This document shows positions 1 through 6,031 of a DNA stretch of 7,614 nucleotides, in pieces. Each line of letters opens with the position of its first letter. Position 1 is the first letter of the stretch. Source of the stretch: Chloroflexi bacterium RBG_19FT_COMBO_55_16 (GTDB lineage Bacteria; Chloroflexota; Anaerolineae; Anaerolineales; UBA4823). Position numbers and translations under genes: made by a program. Below the pieces are notes generated by a model. That model worked only from the letters and a program-made list of their open reading frames with translations. It did not search any database and was not told where the DNA came from. The stretch is taken from assembly GCA_001795335.1 (NCBI GenBank), contig MGOK01000062.1, positions 1 through 7,614 on the forward strand. The letters are read 5' to 3'.

Positions 1-1
1 T

Positions 2-1228
2 TACATGCGCACCGATTCGACCAGTGTCTCCGAGCTGGCCCAAAGCGAAGCACGCCAGTTCATTGCCAAGCGATATGGGGAAACCTTCATGCCTGCTGAG
101 CCTCCCAAGTACCGCACCAAGTCGCGCGGCGCCCAGGAGGCGCACGAAGCTATCCGTCCAACCTCCGTCATCCGCCAGCCAGAAACCATCAACCAATACC
201 TTGAACGCGACCAGTTTCGCCTCTACCAGCTGATCTGGCAGCGCTTTCTGGCTTCCCAGATGGCGGCAGCCATTTACGACACCCTTTCCGTGGAAGTCAC
301 CGGAAAGACTCCCCAGCACGAGTACCTCTTCCGGGCTTCCGGCTCCACGATCCGTTTCCAGGGCTTTTTGATTGTCTACGAAGAATCCAGGGAGGAAGAT
401 CAGGTTTCGCCAGAGGAAGAAGAGGTGCGCATCCCGCCGGGTCTTCTCGAAGGGCAACTGCAGAAGCTGCTGCGACTGATCCCGGCCCAACATTTTACCC
501 AGCCTCCGCCGCGCTACACCGAAGCCACCCTGGTGCGCACCCTGGAAGAATACGGCATCGGCCGGCCTTCGACCTATGCGCCCACCCTGAGCACGATCCA
601 ACAGCGCGGGTATGTCATACGCGAAGGGAGAAGCCTGATCCCAACCGAGACCGGTATCACAGTCAACGATCTCTTGATCGAACACTTCCCGGATATCCTG
701 GACGTCGGCTTTACGGCGCGGATGGAGGAGGATCTGGACCTCATCGCCTCCGGCGAGCAAGGTTGGGTATCCGTGTTGAGCGAGTTTTATGGCCCATTTG
801 CGGAAACCGTTGCCCGCGCCGAGCAGCTCATGCCTGAGATGAAGGCCGAACCCGAACCGGTCGGGCGTGCTTGCCCGGAATGTGGTCACGAGCTGATCAT
901 CCGTTGGGGTCGCTACGGGAAGTTCATCAGCTGCAGCAATTTCCCAAACTGCCGCCACACAGAACCCTGGCTGGAGAAGATCGGTGTCTCCTGTCCAAAG
1001 GACGGCGGTGATATCGTCGCCCGCAAGACTCGTAAGCAGCGTGTCTTTTACGGCTGCGCGAATTACCCGGCCTGTGACTTTAGCTCCTGGAAGCTTCCCT
1101 TGCCCGCCCCTTGCCCAAACTGCGGCGGACTGCTGGTTGTGGCAAAGAAGAACACCGCCCAATGTACGCAATGTGAAGAGCAGTTTTCCCTGGACCAGGT
1201 TACCGTTGAAGAAACCGCCGCCAGCTAG
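2..1228 (+). CDS. topA: DNA topoisomerase I (type IA), 3' part, 5'-truncated by the window edge
   Basis: Type IA topoisomerase, which relaxes negatively supercoiled DNA by transient single-strand breakage through a 5'-phosphotyrosine. The first complete codon (2-4) is Tyr and is followed by MRTDST. This matches the conserved YMRTDS active-site motif, so the nucleophilic Tyr sits at the edge and the earlier TOPRIM part lies outside; the ATG at 5 is an internal Met. The motif YGIGRPSTYAPT appears near residues 183-194, counted from that Met. The C-terminal tail carries three zinc-ribbon modules: Cys290/293/310/316, then Cys330/351/357, then Cys370/373/387/390. The middle module has CPKDGG where CPxC would be expected, so one ligand is Asp or is missing. 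The stop is TAG at 1226-1228. The gene runs in the same direction as the next one, but that gene has its own promoter. The family assignment is very secure. Confidence 0.97.
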   Translation, partial: YMRTDSTSVSELAQSEARQFIAKRYGETFMPAEPPKYRTKSRGAQEAHEAIRPTSVIRQPETINQYLERDQFRLYQLIWQRFLASQMAAAIYDTLSVEVTGKTPQHEYLFRASGSTIRFQGFLIVYEESREEDQVSPEEEEVRIPPGLLEGQLQKLLRLIPAQHFTQPPPRYTEATLVRTLEEYGIGRPSTYAPTLSTIQQRGYVIREGRSLIPTETGITVNDLLIEHFPDILDVGFTARMEEDLDLIASGEQGWVSVLSEFYGPFAETVARAEQLMPEMKAEPEPVGRACPECGHELIIRWGRYGKFISCSNFPNCRHTEPWLEKIGVSCPKDGGDIVARKTRKQRVFYGCANYPACDFSSWKLPLPAPCPNCGGLLVVAKKNTAQCTQCEEQFSLDQVTVEETAAS

Positions 1229-1265
1229 TCGAGTCGGCACGAGTCTTGCACCGCTAATCGATGAG

Positions 1266-1292
1266 TTGATTTTCGTACTTTTGTGCTAAAAT
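1266..1292 (+). promoter_or_regulatory. Putative sigma70-type promoter with extended -10 for the membrane-protein gene
   Basis: The -35-like TTGATT (1266-1271) lies 15 bp before TAAAAT (1287-1292), and a TG dinucleotide at 1284-1285 makes an extended -10. The 15-bp spacer is short, which an extended -10 can tolerate. Transcription would start near 1299, giving a leader of about 38 nt before the ATG at 1337. The promoter covers the GTG at 1283, which argues against that codon being the start. Prediction from sequence only. Confidence 0.5.
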
Positions 1293-1324
1293 TGACTCAG
1301 AATCGGAAACCAGTCATCATCTTT

Positions 1325-1328
1325 GGAG
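1325..1328 (+). promoter_or_regulatory. Shine-Dalgarno site (GGAG) that decides the start at 1337
   Basis: GGAG lies 8 nt before ATG 1337. The in-frame GTG at 1283 has no comparable site and lies inside the predicted promoter. The downstream ATG is therefore preferred, which removes 18 residues from the longest possible reading frame. Confidence 0.65.
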
Positions 1329-1336
1329 TGAATCAT

Positions 1337-2362
1337 ATGGATGCAATGCGTGAACAACTAAACAGGCCCCTGGTGGTTGGTGTCGCCAGCTTCGTGATTG
1401 GCATCTTCATCGGTTTGGTCGTCCTGGGCTGGTGGCTGTGGCCCGTTAAGTGGGTGGATGCTGGGCCGAATGACCTGCGTGTCGAATACCAGGAAATCTA
1501 TTTGCGCATGGCGATCGACTCTTACACCACGAACCAGGACGGCGATGCAGCCCAACAGCACATCGCCGAGGTGGGTCCAAACGCCTCCGAGGTTTTGCAG
1601 GCTATCCTGGCAAACCCAAAGAGTCAAAACCCGGATTCAGTCCAGGTCTTCATCAACTTTGCTGAGGGAGCGCCATCCGGGGAGGCCATCCTGCCCCCTA
1701 CCGAAGCGCCGATGGGAGTTATCGTCACTCCTACTACCACTGCTGCCGCTGGGGCTGGTAGCTGGGCAAGAAGGATCCTGCCCTGGATGTGCCTGATCAC
1801 CTTTGTGCTGGCTCTTGGTTTAGTGGCGGTCTTCTTACTGCGTAACCGCAGCTTCTCCTTTAAATTACCGCAGATGCGCAAAGAAGCACCCGGTCCGGCT
1901 GAATACCCCGAGCCCGTCACCACCGGTGAGGGACCTCCTCTGGCCCAATTCATGACCACCTACCAAATCGGCCACGATCTCTATGACGATTCGTTCAGCA
2001 TTGACTCGCCAGCTGGAGAGTTCCTCGGCGAGTGTGGGGTGGGCATCTCCGAGGCGATCGGCGTCGGCGATCCGAAACGAGTGACCGCCTTTGAGGTTTG
2101 GTTGTTCGATAAAAACGATATCCAGACCGTGACCAAGGTATTGATGAGCCAGCACGCTTTTTCCGATGAGGCCACGCGTCAACGCCTGGCGGCGAAAGGC
2201 GAACCCCTACCCGCCGCGCCTGGCCGCGAGATGGTCCTGGAGACCGCTACCTTGCGTTTACTGGCGCGGGTGGTAGACATGTCGTATGGCGCGGGAGCAT
2301 TGCCTTCCGAAAGTTTCTTCGAACGGCTGACGCTGGAACTGGTTGCCTGGCCAAAAGGATAG
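1337..2362 (+). CDS. Conserved-looking two-pass membrane protein of unknown function
   Basis: I do not recognise a named family. The 341-residue protein has a short basic N-terminus and a hydrophobic helix at about 11-36 that ends in a Trp-rich GWWLWPVKW. A roughly 110-residue segment follows and ends in a Pro/Thr/Ala-rich stretch (about 118-140). A second helix spans about 147-168, followed by a basic RNRSFSFK and a C-terminal region of about 170 residues. By the positive-inside rule both ends would be cytoplasmic and residues 37-146 external. The C-terminal part (about 205-340) looks like a folded soluble domain containing AFEVWLFDKNDIQTV; no catalytic motif is evident. I associate similar WWLWPV-type two-helix proteins with Chloroflexota genomes, but this is memory and not a search. 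The start is fixed by the GGAG site and the promoter. The gene converges on greA across a shared hairpin. Confidence 0.82.
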   Translation: MDAMREQLNRPLVVGVASFVIGIFIGLVVLGWWLWPVKWVDAGPNDLRVEYQEIYLRMAIDSYTTNQDGDAAQQHIAEVGPNASEVLQAILANPKSQNPDSVQVFINFAEGAPSGEAILPPTEAPMGVIVTPTTTAAAGAGSWARRILPWMCLITFVLALGLVAVFLLRNRSFSFKLPQMRKEAPGPAEYPEPVTTGEGPPLAQFMTTYQIGHDLYDDSFSIDSPAGEFLGECGVGISEAIGVGDPKRVTAFEVWLFDKNDIQTVTKVLMSQHAFSDEATRQRLAAKGEPLPAAPGREMVLETATLRLLARVVDMSYGAGALPSESFFERLTLELVAWPKG

Positions 2363-2378
2363 GAAACCATTTTAGGAT

Positions 2379-2430
2379 AAAAAAAAGAGCAGTGGTTATA
2401 GGAAGACGACCACTGCTCGTTATTTCCCAG
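2379..2430 (-). terminator. Intrinsic terminator between convergent genes, strongest for greA
   Basis: A perfect 10-bp inverted repeat (GAGCAGTGGT at 2387-2396 with ACCACTGCTC at 2409-2418) encloses a 12-nt loop. Eight A residues at 2379-2386 become a U8 tract when read on the minus strand, so this is a canonical terminator 18 nt beyond the greA stop codon. Read on the plus strand the same hairpin is followed only by GTTATTT, so it is probably a weaker terminator for the membrane-protein gene. Confidence 0.88.
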
Positions 2431-2436
2431 AACAAC

Positions 2437-2904
2437 TCATTCAATTTTTATAATTTTCAGGCTTATAGAGCCAGCCGGGGTTTGGGCAACGACTTCATCC
2501 CCCACGCGCCCGCCCATTAAGGCGATCCCAAACGGGGATTCGTTGGAAATGCGACCATTGCGGGGGTCAGCCTCCTTTGCTCCCACCATGTGAAATGTCT
2601 CGGGGGGATAATCCTCCTCTTGAACGGTGACCCGGGCGCCCAGAGTCACTGTATCAAGTTGTTCGCCTGTATTCTCGACGATGATCGCATTCTGGAGCAG
2701 GTACTCCAATTCCTGGATGCGGCCTTCGAGGAAAGCTTGTGATTCCTTGGCGGCGTGGTAATCGGCGTTCTCGGACAGGTCGCCCATCTGGATCGCCGAG
2801 CGCAGCCGTTTCGCTATCTCATCCCGCGCCGCACCCTTTAGATGGATCAGTTCATGGCGCAGGCGTTCAGCGCCTTCAGCAGTCAGATATTGTTGATCAC
2901 CCAT
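2437..2904 (-). CDS. greA: Transcription elongation factor GreA
   Basis: GreA rescues backtracked RNA polymerase by stimulating cleavage of the extruded RNA 3' end through the secondary channel. The protein has 155 residues, normal for the family. The N-terminal coiled coil (about 8-75) carries the tip sequence GDLSENADYHAAKE at 41-54; Asp42 and Glu45 match the acidic pair needed for cleavage. The C-terminal FKBP-like domain holds DPRNGRISNESPFG (113-126) and the glycine-rich GGRVGDEV (131-138). The ATG (2902-2904) is preceded by GGAG (minus strand, 2912-2915) with 7-nt spacing. A perfect TATAAT lies upstream and a strong terminator downstream, so the gene is probably its own unit, separated from dgt by 113 nt. 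The assignment to GreA is secure; GreB is less likely given the tip and domain sequences. Confidence 0.97.
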   Translation of the reverse strand: MGDQQYLTAEGAERLRHELIHLKGAARDEIAKRLRSAIQMGDLSENADYHAAKESQAFLEGRIQELEYLLQNAIIVENTGEQLDTVTLGARVTVQEEDYPPETFHMVGAKEADPRNGRISNESPFGIALMGGRVGDEVVAQTPAGSISLKIIKIE

Positions 2905-2923
2905 AAATTCACTCCGATTGGAA

Positions 2924-2951
2924 ATTATACTGTGAAAAGTGGTATGTGAAA
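2924..2951 (-). promoter_or_regulatory. Putative greA promoter overlapping a heptamer repeat
   Basis: A perfect minus-strand TATAAT occupies 2924-2929. The best -35 candidate with 16-bp spacing is TTTCAC (2946-2951), a poor match to TTGACA that lies inside the heptamer repeat at 2932-2973. The predicted start near 2917 gives a short leader of about 13 nt that still contains GGAG. Confidence 0.55.
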
Positions 2952-2973
2952 CGTGAAGCGTCCAACGTGTACA
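2932..2973. repeat. Degenerate tandem heptamer repeat, consensus GTGAAAC, six units
   Basis: Reading from 2932 in steps of seven gives GTGAAAA, GTGGTAT, GTGAAAC, GTGAAGC, GTCCAAC and GTGTACA. Five of six units begin with GTG and the sixth with GT. The 7-nt phase may continue more weakly through GTTTTAC (2988-2994), which resembles the reverse complement of the consensus. The array lies in the greA-dgt intergenic gap, directly upstream of the greA TATAAT box. Confidence 0.6.
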
Positions 2974-2986
2974 TTAGATCAAATCA

Positions 2987-3001
2987 CGTTTTACGAAAAC
3001 G
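2987..3001. repeat. Small AT-rich hairpin downstream of dgt
   Basis: CGTTTT (2987-2992) and AAAACG (2996-3001) form a 6-bp inverted repeat around a 3-nt loop. It lies 16 nt past the dgt stop codon. On the minus strand it is followed by GTGATTTGAT, not a real U-tract. It could be a weak terminator, but the stem is too AT-rich to call one confidently. Confidence 0.3.
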
Positions 3002-3017
3002 CTTTATGGATTTGCAC

Positions 3018-4169
3018 CTATGGCAAAGTTGAAGGATCGAATAGTTTGTCGTGTTCTTTGAGCGCGTAGCGGTCAGTCATGCCCGCGATGTAATCGCAGA
3101 TGGTGCGTTCCAGGCCGCGGGTTTCGATCGAGGTCTGCACATGGCGGGGTAGCATGGCTGGCTCCGACCGGTAAGCAGTGAAAAGATCGGTGATGATGCG
3201 CTCGGCTTTCACCGCCATGCGCACAACCCGATGGTGGCGGTACATATTGGCGTACAGGAAATCCTTGAGCTGCCGGTTGCGGCGATGCAGGTCTTCGCTG
3301 TAGCCGATCACATTATACGCCAGGCGTTGCAGCTCCTCCACGGAGCGTACACCGCTTTCACGCAGTCGTTGGTCGGTGGCTGTCACCAGATCCGAGACTT
3401 CTATTCCTATCAAGCGGCGGATCAGCCGGTGCCGGGTTAGATCGTCCAAGAGCGAGCCGCGCCAGGCGATGCTCTCCGCTAAGATTTCCCACAAAGTAAT
3501 GCCTTCCAACATGGCAGGGGTGATCATGCCAGAACGCAAGCCGTCGTCCAGATCATGGGCGGTATAGGCCAGCTCATCCGCGGCATTGGCGATCTGCGCT
3601 TCCAGGTGGCCGCGCAGATCCGGGTTGTAATCCGCTGCGTCAGCGGTGTCGTACTCGGATTCGTGCTTTACGATGCCCTCACGTACTTCCCAGGTCAAGT
3701 TGAGGCCGGGGAAGTCGGGATAGCGCTGTTCCAGCTCGGTAACGATGCGCAAGGACTGCTTATTGTGGTCAAAACCGCCCAGGTCTTTCATTAAGCGAGC
3801 CAGGGCAACTTCCCCAGAATGCCCAAAAGGAGAGTGACCCAGGTCATGCGCCAGGCAGATCGCCTCCTCGAGGTCCTCGTTGGCGCCCAAGGCGCGGGCG
3901 ACGGTGCGCGCGATCTGAGCTACTTCCAGGGTGTGGGTCAGGCGAGTGCGGTAGTAATCGCCCTCGTGGATGATGAACACCTGGGTTTTGTATTCCAGGC
4001 GGCGAAAGGCAGTCGTGTGCAGAATGCGATCCCGGTCGCGCTGGAAGGCAGTGCGGTATTCCGGTTCGTCTTCCAGGTAAGACCGGCCCCTGGAATCCTT
4101 GCTGTGCAGCCCATAGGGAGCCAGGCGCTGGTCTTCGATGGCTTCAAGTTCTTGGCGTGTGAAGTACAT
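3018..4169 (-). CDS. dgt: HD-domain deoxynucleoside triphosphohydrolase (dGTPase-like)
   Basis: Family members hydrolyse dNTPs, typically dGTP, to the deoxynucleoside and tripolyphosphate, and are thought to help balance cytosolic dNTP pools. The 383-residue protein opens with the family signature DSRGRSY...YRTAFQRDRDRILHT (about 25-51), then FRRLEYKTQVF (55-65). HD-superfamily metal ligands are visible: His79 in TRLTHT, His108-Asp109 in AHDLGHSPFGH, and Asp198 in ANAADELAY. His112 and His117 are also in place. Length and motifs fit the shorter dGTPase-like subfamily; substrate preference cannot be read from sequence. The N-terminus aligns with the family by memory and no plausible nearby alternative start exists, although no Shine-Dalgarno site precedes the ATG. 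The gene lies 67 nt after the isopentenyl phosphate kinase stop, with two TATAAT boxes in that gap. I see no phage-defence neighbours, so a housekeeping role is most likely. Confidence 0.94.
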   Translation of the reverse strand: MYFTRQELEAIEDQRLAPYGLHSKDSRGRSYLEDEPEYRTAFQRDRDRILHTTAFRRLEYKTQVFIIHEGDYYRTRLTHTLEVAQIARTVARALGANEDLEEAICLAHDLGHSPFGHSGEVALARLMKDLGGFDHNKQSLRIVTELEQRYPDFPGLNLTWEVREGIVKHESEYDTADAADYNPDLRGHLEAQIANAADELAYTAHDLDDGLRSGMITPAMLEGITLWEILAESIAWRGSLLDDLTRHRLIRRLIGIEVSDLVTATDQRLRESGVRSVEELQRLAYNVIGYSEDLHRRNRQLKDFLYANMYRHHRVVRMAVKAERIITDLFTAYRSEPAMLPRHVQTSIETRGLERTICDYIAGMTDRYALKEHDKLFDPSTLP

Positions 4170-4203
4170 GGGGTTACAGCTTGCTGATTAAAAGGTTCAG
4201 AAA

Positions 4204-4219
4204 ATTATAACTTATTATA
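4204..4219 (-). promoter_or_regulatory. Two tandem TATAAT boxes upstream of dgt
   Basis: Minus-strand TATAAT occurs twice, at 4204-4209 and 4214-4219, 10 bp apart, in a locally AT-rich stretch. No good -35 element is found 16-18 bp upstream of either; that space is filled by the CGTC heptamers and the 3' end of the preceding gene. If either works, the dgt leader would be roughly 28 or 38 nt. One or both boxes may be fortuitous. Confidence 0.45.
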
Positions 4220-4220
4220 T

Positions 4221-4241
4221 CGTCTTTCGTCCTCCGTCATT
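4221..4241. repeat. Degenerate tandem heptamer repeat, CGTCNNN, three units
   Basis: CGTCTTT, CGTCCTC and CGTCATT follow one another in perfect 7-nt register; on the minus strand these are AATGACG, GAGGACG and AAAGACG. The array spans the stop codon of the isopentenyl phosphate kinase gene (4237-4239) and abuts the distal dgt TATAAT box. Only three units are present, so chance is not excluded. Confidence 0.4.
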
Positions 4242-5046
4242 CCCCCCGAATCACAGTCCCCACTTTCGCCCCTAATAACGCCTCCTGTACCCTGCCCGGT
4301 GTCTCTCCGGAAAAGATCAATACTTCCAGGCCAGGGATGCCGCGCGCCAGGGCCAGGCTTTGTGAAACTTTGTCCGCCATGCCGCCAGTGACGTCGGTCG
4401 CCGCCGAGCCACCCAGGGCCGGGGCGACTTCGTCCAGGTTTGCGAGGGTGATCTCGGCGACCAAGCGGGTGCAGGCCGGGTAGTCTGCCCAGACACCTGC
4501 TTCGATTCCCGCCAGCAACAGGCGTCCCGGGTGCAGCTGGCGCGCCAGGTGTGCAAACAGCTCCTCAGTGGAGAGGATCGTCCCGCCGCGCGCCGTATCG
4601 AAAACCACGTCGCCGAAAACCACGGGCAACAGGCCGGCCCGCAGCGCGGCCTTAAGCGCCGCCAAATCCCAAGCCCCCACCTGCCCATCGTGGGCGATGA
4701 GGTTGGCGACCGGAGGCAGGGCAATAGCTGGCAGGTCAGCGGCGTGCAGCGCGTCCATCACCAGGCGATTGAGCGCTGAGGCGTCATACCATACTTCAGC
4801 AAAGCCACGCCAGCCTTCGGGCGAGTACACTCCCTGGCGTGTTCCGTAGCGCTTGCCGGTCACATGGCCGAAAGAGCCCGAGCCGTGACCGAGGATCAGC
4901 GCCATGGTCGGGTCTTCCGCCAGAGCAGCGGCGATCTCGCCCGCCAACCGCGCCAGGGATTGAAGGCGGGGCGTGCGGGGACGGGTCTTATCCGTGATCA
5001 GCGAGCCACCGAGTTTAAGAAAAGTCAACGAACCTGGAGCCGCCAA
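4237..5046 (-). CDS. Isopentenyl phosphate kinase (amino acid kinase fold)
   Basis: Phosphorylates isopentenyl phosphate with ATP to give isopentenyl diphosphate, the final step of the alternative mevalonate pathway. From the TTG at 5046 the protein has 269 residues. The N-terminal FLKLGGSLITDK holds Lys11 and Gly13-Gly14. HGSGSFGH (54-61) carries the His (61) characteristic of this family, which contacts the substrate phosphate. GGTILSTEELFAHLAR follows near 155-169, and the nucleotide-site motif TDVTGGMADK spans 217-226. The reading frame is open to 5136, but that would overlap mevalonate kinase by 80 bp and give a low-complexity N-terminus. TTG 5046 has AAGGA 6 nt upstream (minus strand, 5053-5057) and starts 10 nt after the mevalonate kinase stop. 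TTG 5028 (263 residues) is the alternative. Acetylglutamate kinase and fosfomycin-kinase-like relatives are less likely given the GSFGH motif and the neighbour. Confidence 0.92.
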   Translation of the reverse strand: MAAPGSLTFLKLGGSLITDKTRPRTPRLQSLARLAGEIAAALAEDPTMALILGHGSGSFGHVTGKRYGTRQGVYSPEGWRGFAEVWYDASALNRLVMDALHAADLPAIALPPVANLIAHDGQVGAWDLAALKAALRAGLLPVVFGDVVFDTARGGTILSTEELFAHLARQLHPGRLLLAGIEAGVWADYPACTRLVAEITLANLDEVAPALGGSAATDVTGGMADKVSQSLALARGIPGLEVLIFSGETPGRVQEALLGAKVGTVIRGE

Positions 5047-5052
5047 TATTTT

Positions 5053-5057
5053 TCCTT
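5053..5057 (-). promoter_or_regulatory. Shine-Dalgarno site supporting the TTG start at 5046
   Basis: On the minus strand, AAGGA ends 6 nt before TTG 5044-5046 and overlaps the TGA stop of mevalonate kinase (5057-5059). The nearby ATG overlapping that TGA is in a different frame from the kinase, so TTG is the best-placed initiator. Stop and start lie close enough for translational coupling. Confidence 0.55.
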
Positions 5058-6028
5058 CATCCTTTCCCTTCTCCTCCGCTCCCCACCTCGGTGATGATGA
5101 TGCCTGTCGCCCCAGCCTGGCGTAGCGCCTGGGCAACCGTTTCAGTGAGTTCTGGCGTGACCAGGGCGATCAGGTTCCCGCCTCGACCGCCTCCAGATAG
5201 CTTGGCGCCCAGCGCGCCGGCCTGGCATGCAGCTTGCAACAAGCGCTCCAACTCTGGCGAGGAGACGCCCATTTCGCAGAGCAGGGTGTGATTCTCATCC
5301 ATCAAAGGGCCCAGTGATTCTACCTCCCCACGCTCGAGCGCAGCGCGGGCTGCCTGGACGATCCCTCCCACAGTAGAAAAGAGTCGTTGGTACCGATCGG
5401 GTTCAGCCTGCCAGGCACGGCGGACGTCCCCGACTGTGATCGCCGTGGGACTGGCTACTCCACTGTCGGCGATCACGATCGGAAAGGGTTTATTGACTCG
5501 GAAGGTCTCGATCAGGTTCCCCTCCTGCCGCCGGACGAAGTATACCGGCCTGGCGTAGGCGATCACCGTGTTGTCGATCCCGGAAGGAGTGCCGTGATGC
5601 AATTTTTCAACCTCGTAGGCCAGAGCAGAGACGCGCTCTGCAGGCAATCTGCGGCCAAGGAACTCGGACAAAGCGCGGATGATCGCCACGGAGACGGCTG
5701 CACCAGAACCCAGACCAGCTGCGACCGGAATCGTGGAAGTTACCCGGATAGTCAGGGCGGGTGGTTGTGAGAGGCCCAGCTCTGCAAAGACAAGCCTTGC
5801 CACACTGGCTAAAGGATCCTCCGGCAGGAGTTCCGCCAGCCACGCCTCCAGGCCGATGATCGGGGCTTGAATGCGTACGCTTCCAGCAGGTTGGCGCGGT
5901 TCAGCTGTAACGATAGCCCGGGCTCGAACCTGTGTCACCGGTACAGCGATCGCCGGTTGCCCGTACACCACGGCATGTTCGCCAAAGAGAATTATTTTAC
6001 CGGGAGCGGAGGCGGAAATGGCGGGCAT
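5057..6028 (-). CDS. mvk: Mevalonate kinase (GHMP kinase superfamily)
   Basis: Transfers the ATP gamma-phosphate to mevalonate, giving 5-phosphomevalonate in the cytosol. The 323 residues show all three GHMP motifs. Motif 1 is APGKIILFGEHAVVYG (8-23), with Lys11. Motif 2, the ATP loop PVAAGLGSGAAVSVA (101-115), has Gly where many relatives have a second Ser. Motif 3 is KLSGGGRGGN (276-285). HHGTPSGIDN (144-153) is diagnostic for mevalonate kinase and supplies Asp152 as catalytic base, with Glu141 at the spacing expected of the Mg-binding Glu. These features separate it from homoserine, galactose and phosphomevalonate kinases. The ATG is 3 nt after the stop of the UbiA-family gene. AGGA sits only 1 nt from the ATG, too close for a normal ribosome site, so initiation probably relies on coupling. 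Isopentenyl phosphate kinase follows 10 nt downstream. Confidence 0.96.
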   Translation of the reverse strand: MPAISASAPGKIILFGEHAVVYGQPAIAVPVTQVRARAIVTAEPRQPAGSVRIQAPIIGLEAWLAELLPEDPLASVARLVFAELGLSQPPALTIRVTSTIPVAAGLGSGAAVSVAIIRALSEFLGRRLPAERVSALAYEVEKLHHGTPSGIDNTVIAYARPVYFVRRQEGNLIETFRVNKPFPIVIADSGVASPTAITVGDVRRAWQAEPDRYQRLFSTVGGIVQAARAALERGEVESLGPLMDENHTLLCEMGVSSPELERLLQAACQAGALGAKLSGGGRGGNLIALVTPELTETVAQALRQAGATGIIITEVGSGGEGKG

Positions 6029-6031
6029 TTC

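Noticed and set aside
1229..1265. Terminator after topA
   Set aside because: There is a short CGAGTC direct repeat but no stable inverted repeat followed by a T-tract, so I cannot support a terminator.
1398..1796. Plus-strand frame of 132 codons inside the membrane-protein gene
   Set aside because: Shifted frame of a gene with better start signals and a plausible membrane topology.
2932..2973. Possible CRISPR array
   Set aside because: The units are 7 bp, degenerate and directly adjacent, with no spacers; this is a short tandem repeat.
3018..4169. dgt as a phage-defence dNTPase
   Set aside because: Some dNTP triphosphohydrolases deplete nucleotides during infection. Here the neighbours are greA and isoprenoid genes, with no defence or mobile genes, so the housekeeping family role is the simpler reading.
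3819..4187. Plus-strand open frame of 122 codons opposite the dgt 5' half
   Set aside because: It lies wholly antisense to a strongly supported dgt gene, has no ribosome site or recognisable motif, and is explained by high GC content and dgt codon structure.
4317..4724. Minus-strand frame of 135 codons inside the isopentenyl phosphate kinase gene
   Set aside because: Off-frame shadow rich in Arg, Trp, Ser and Pro, as expected from a shifted GC-rich gene.
5387..5770. Plus-strand open frame of 127 codons opposite mevalonate kinase
   Set aside because: Antisense to an unambiguous GHMP kinase; no family resemblance and no start signals.
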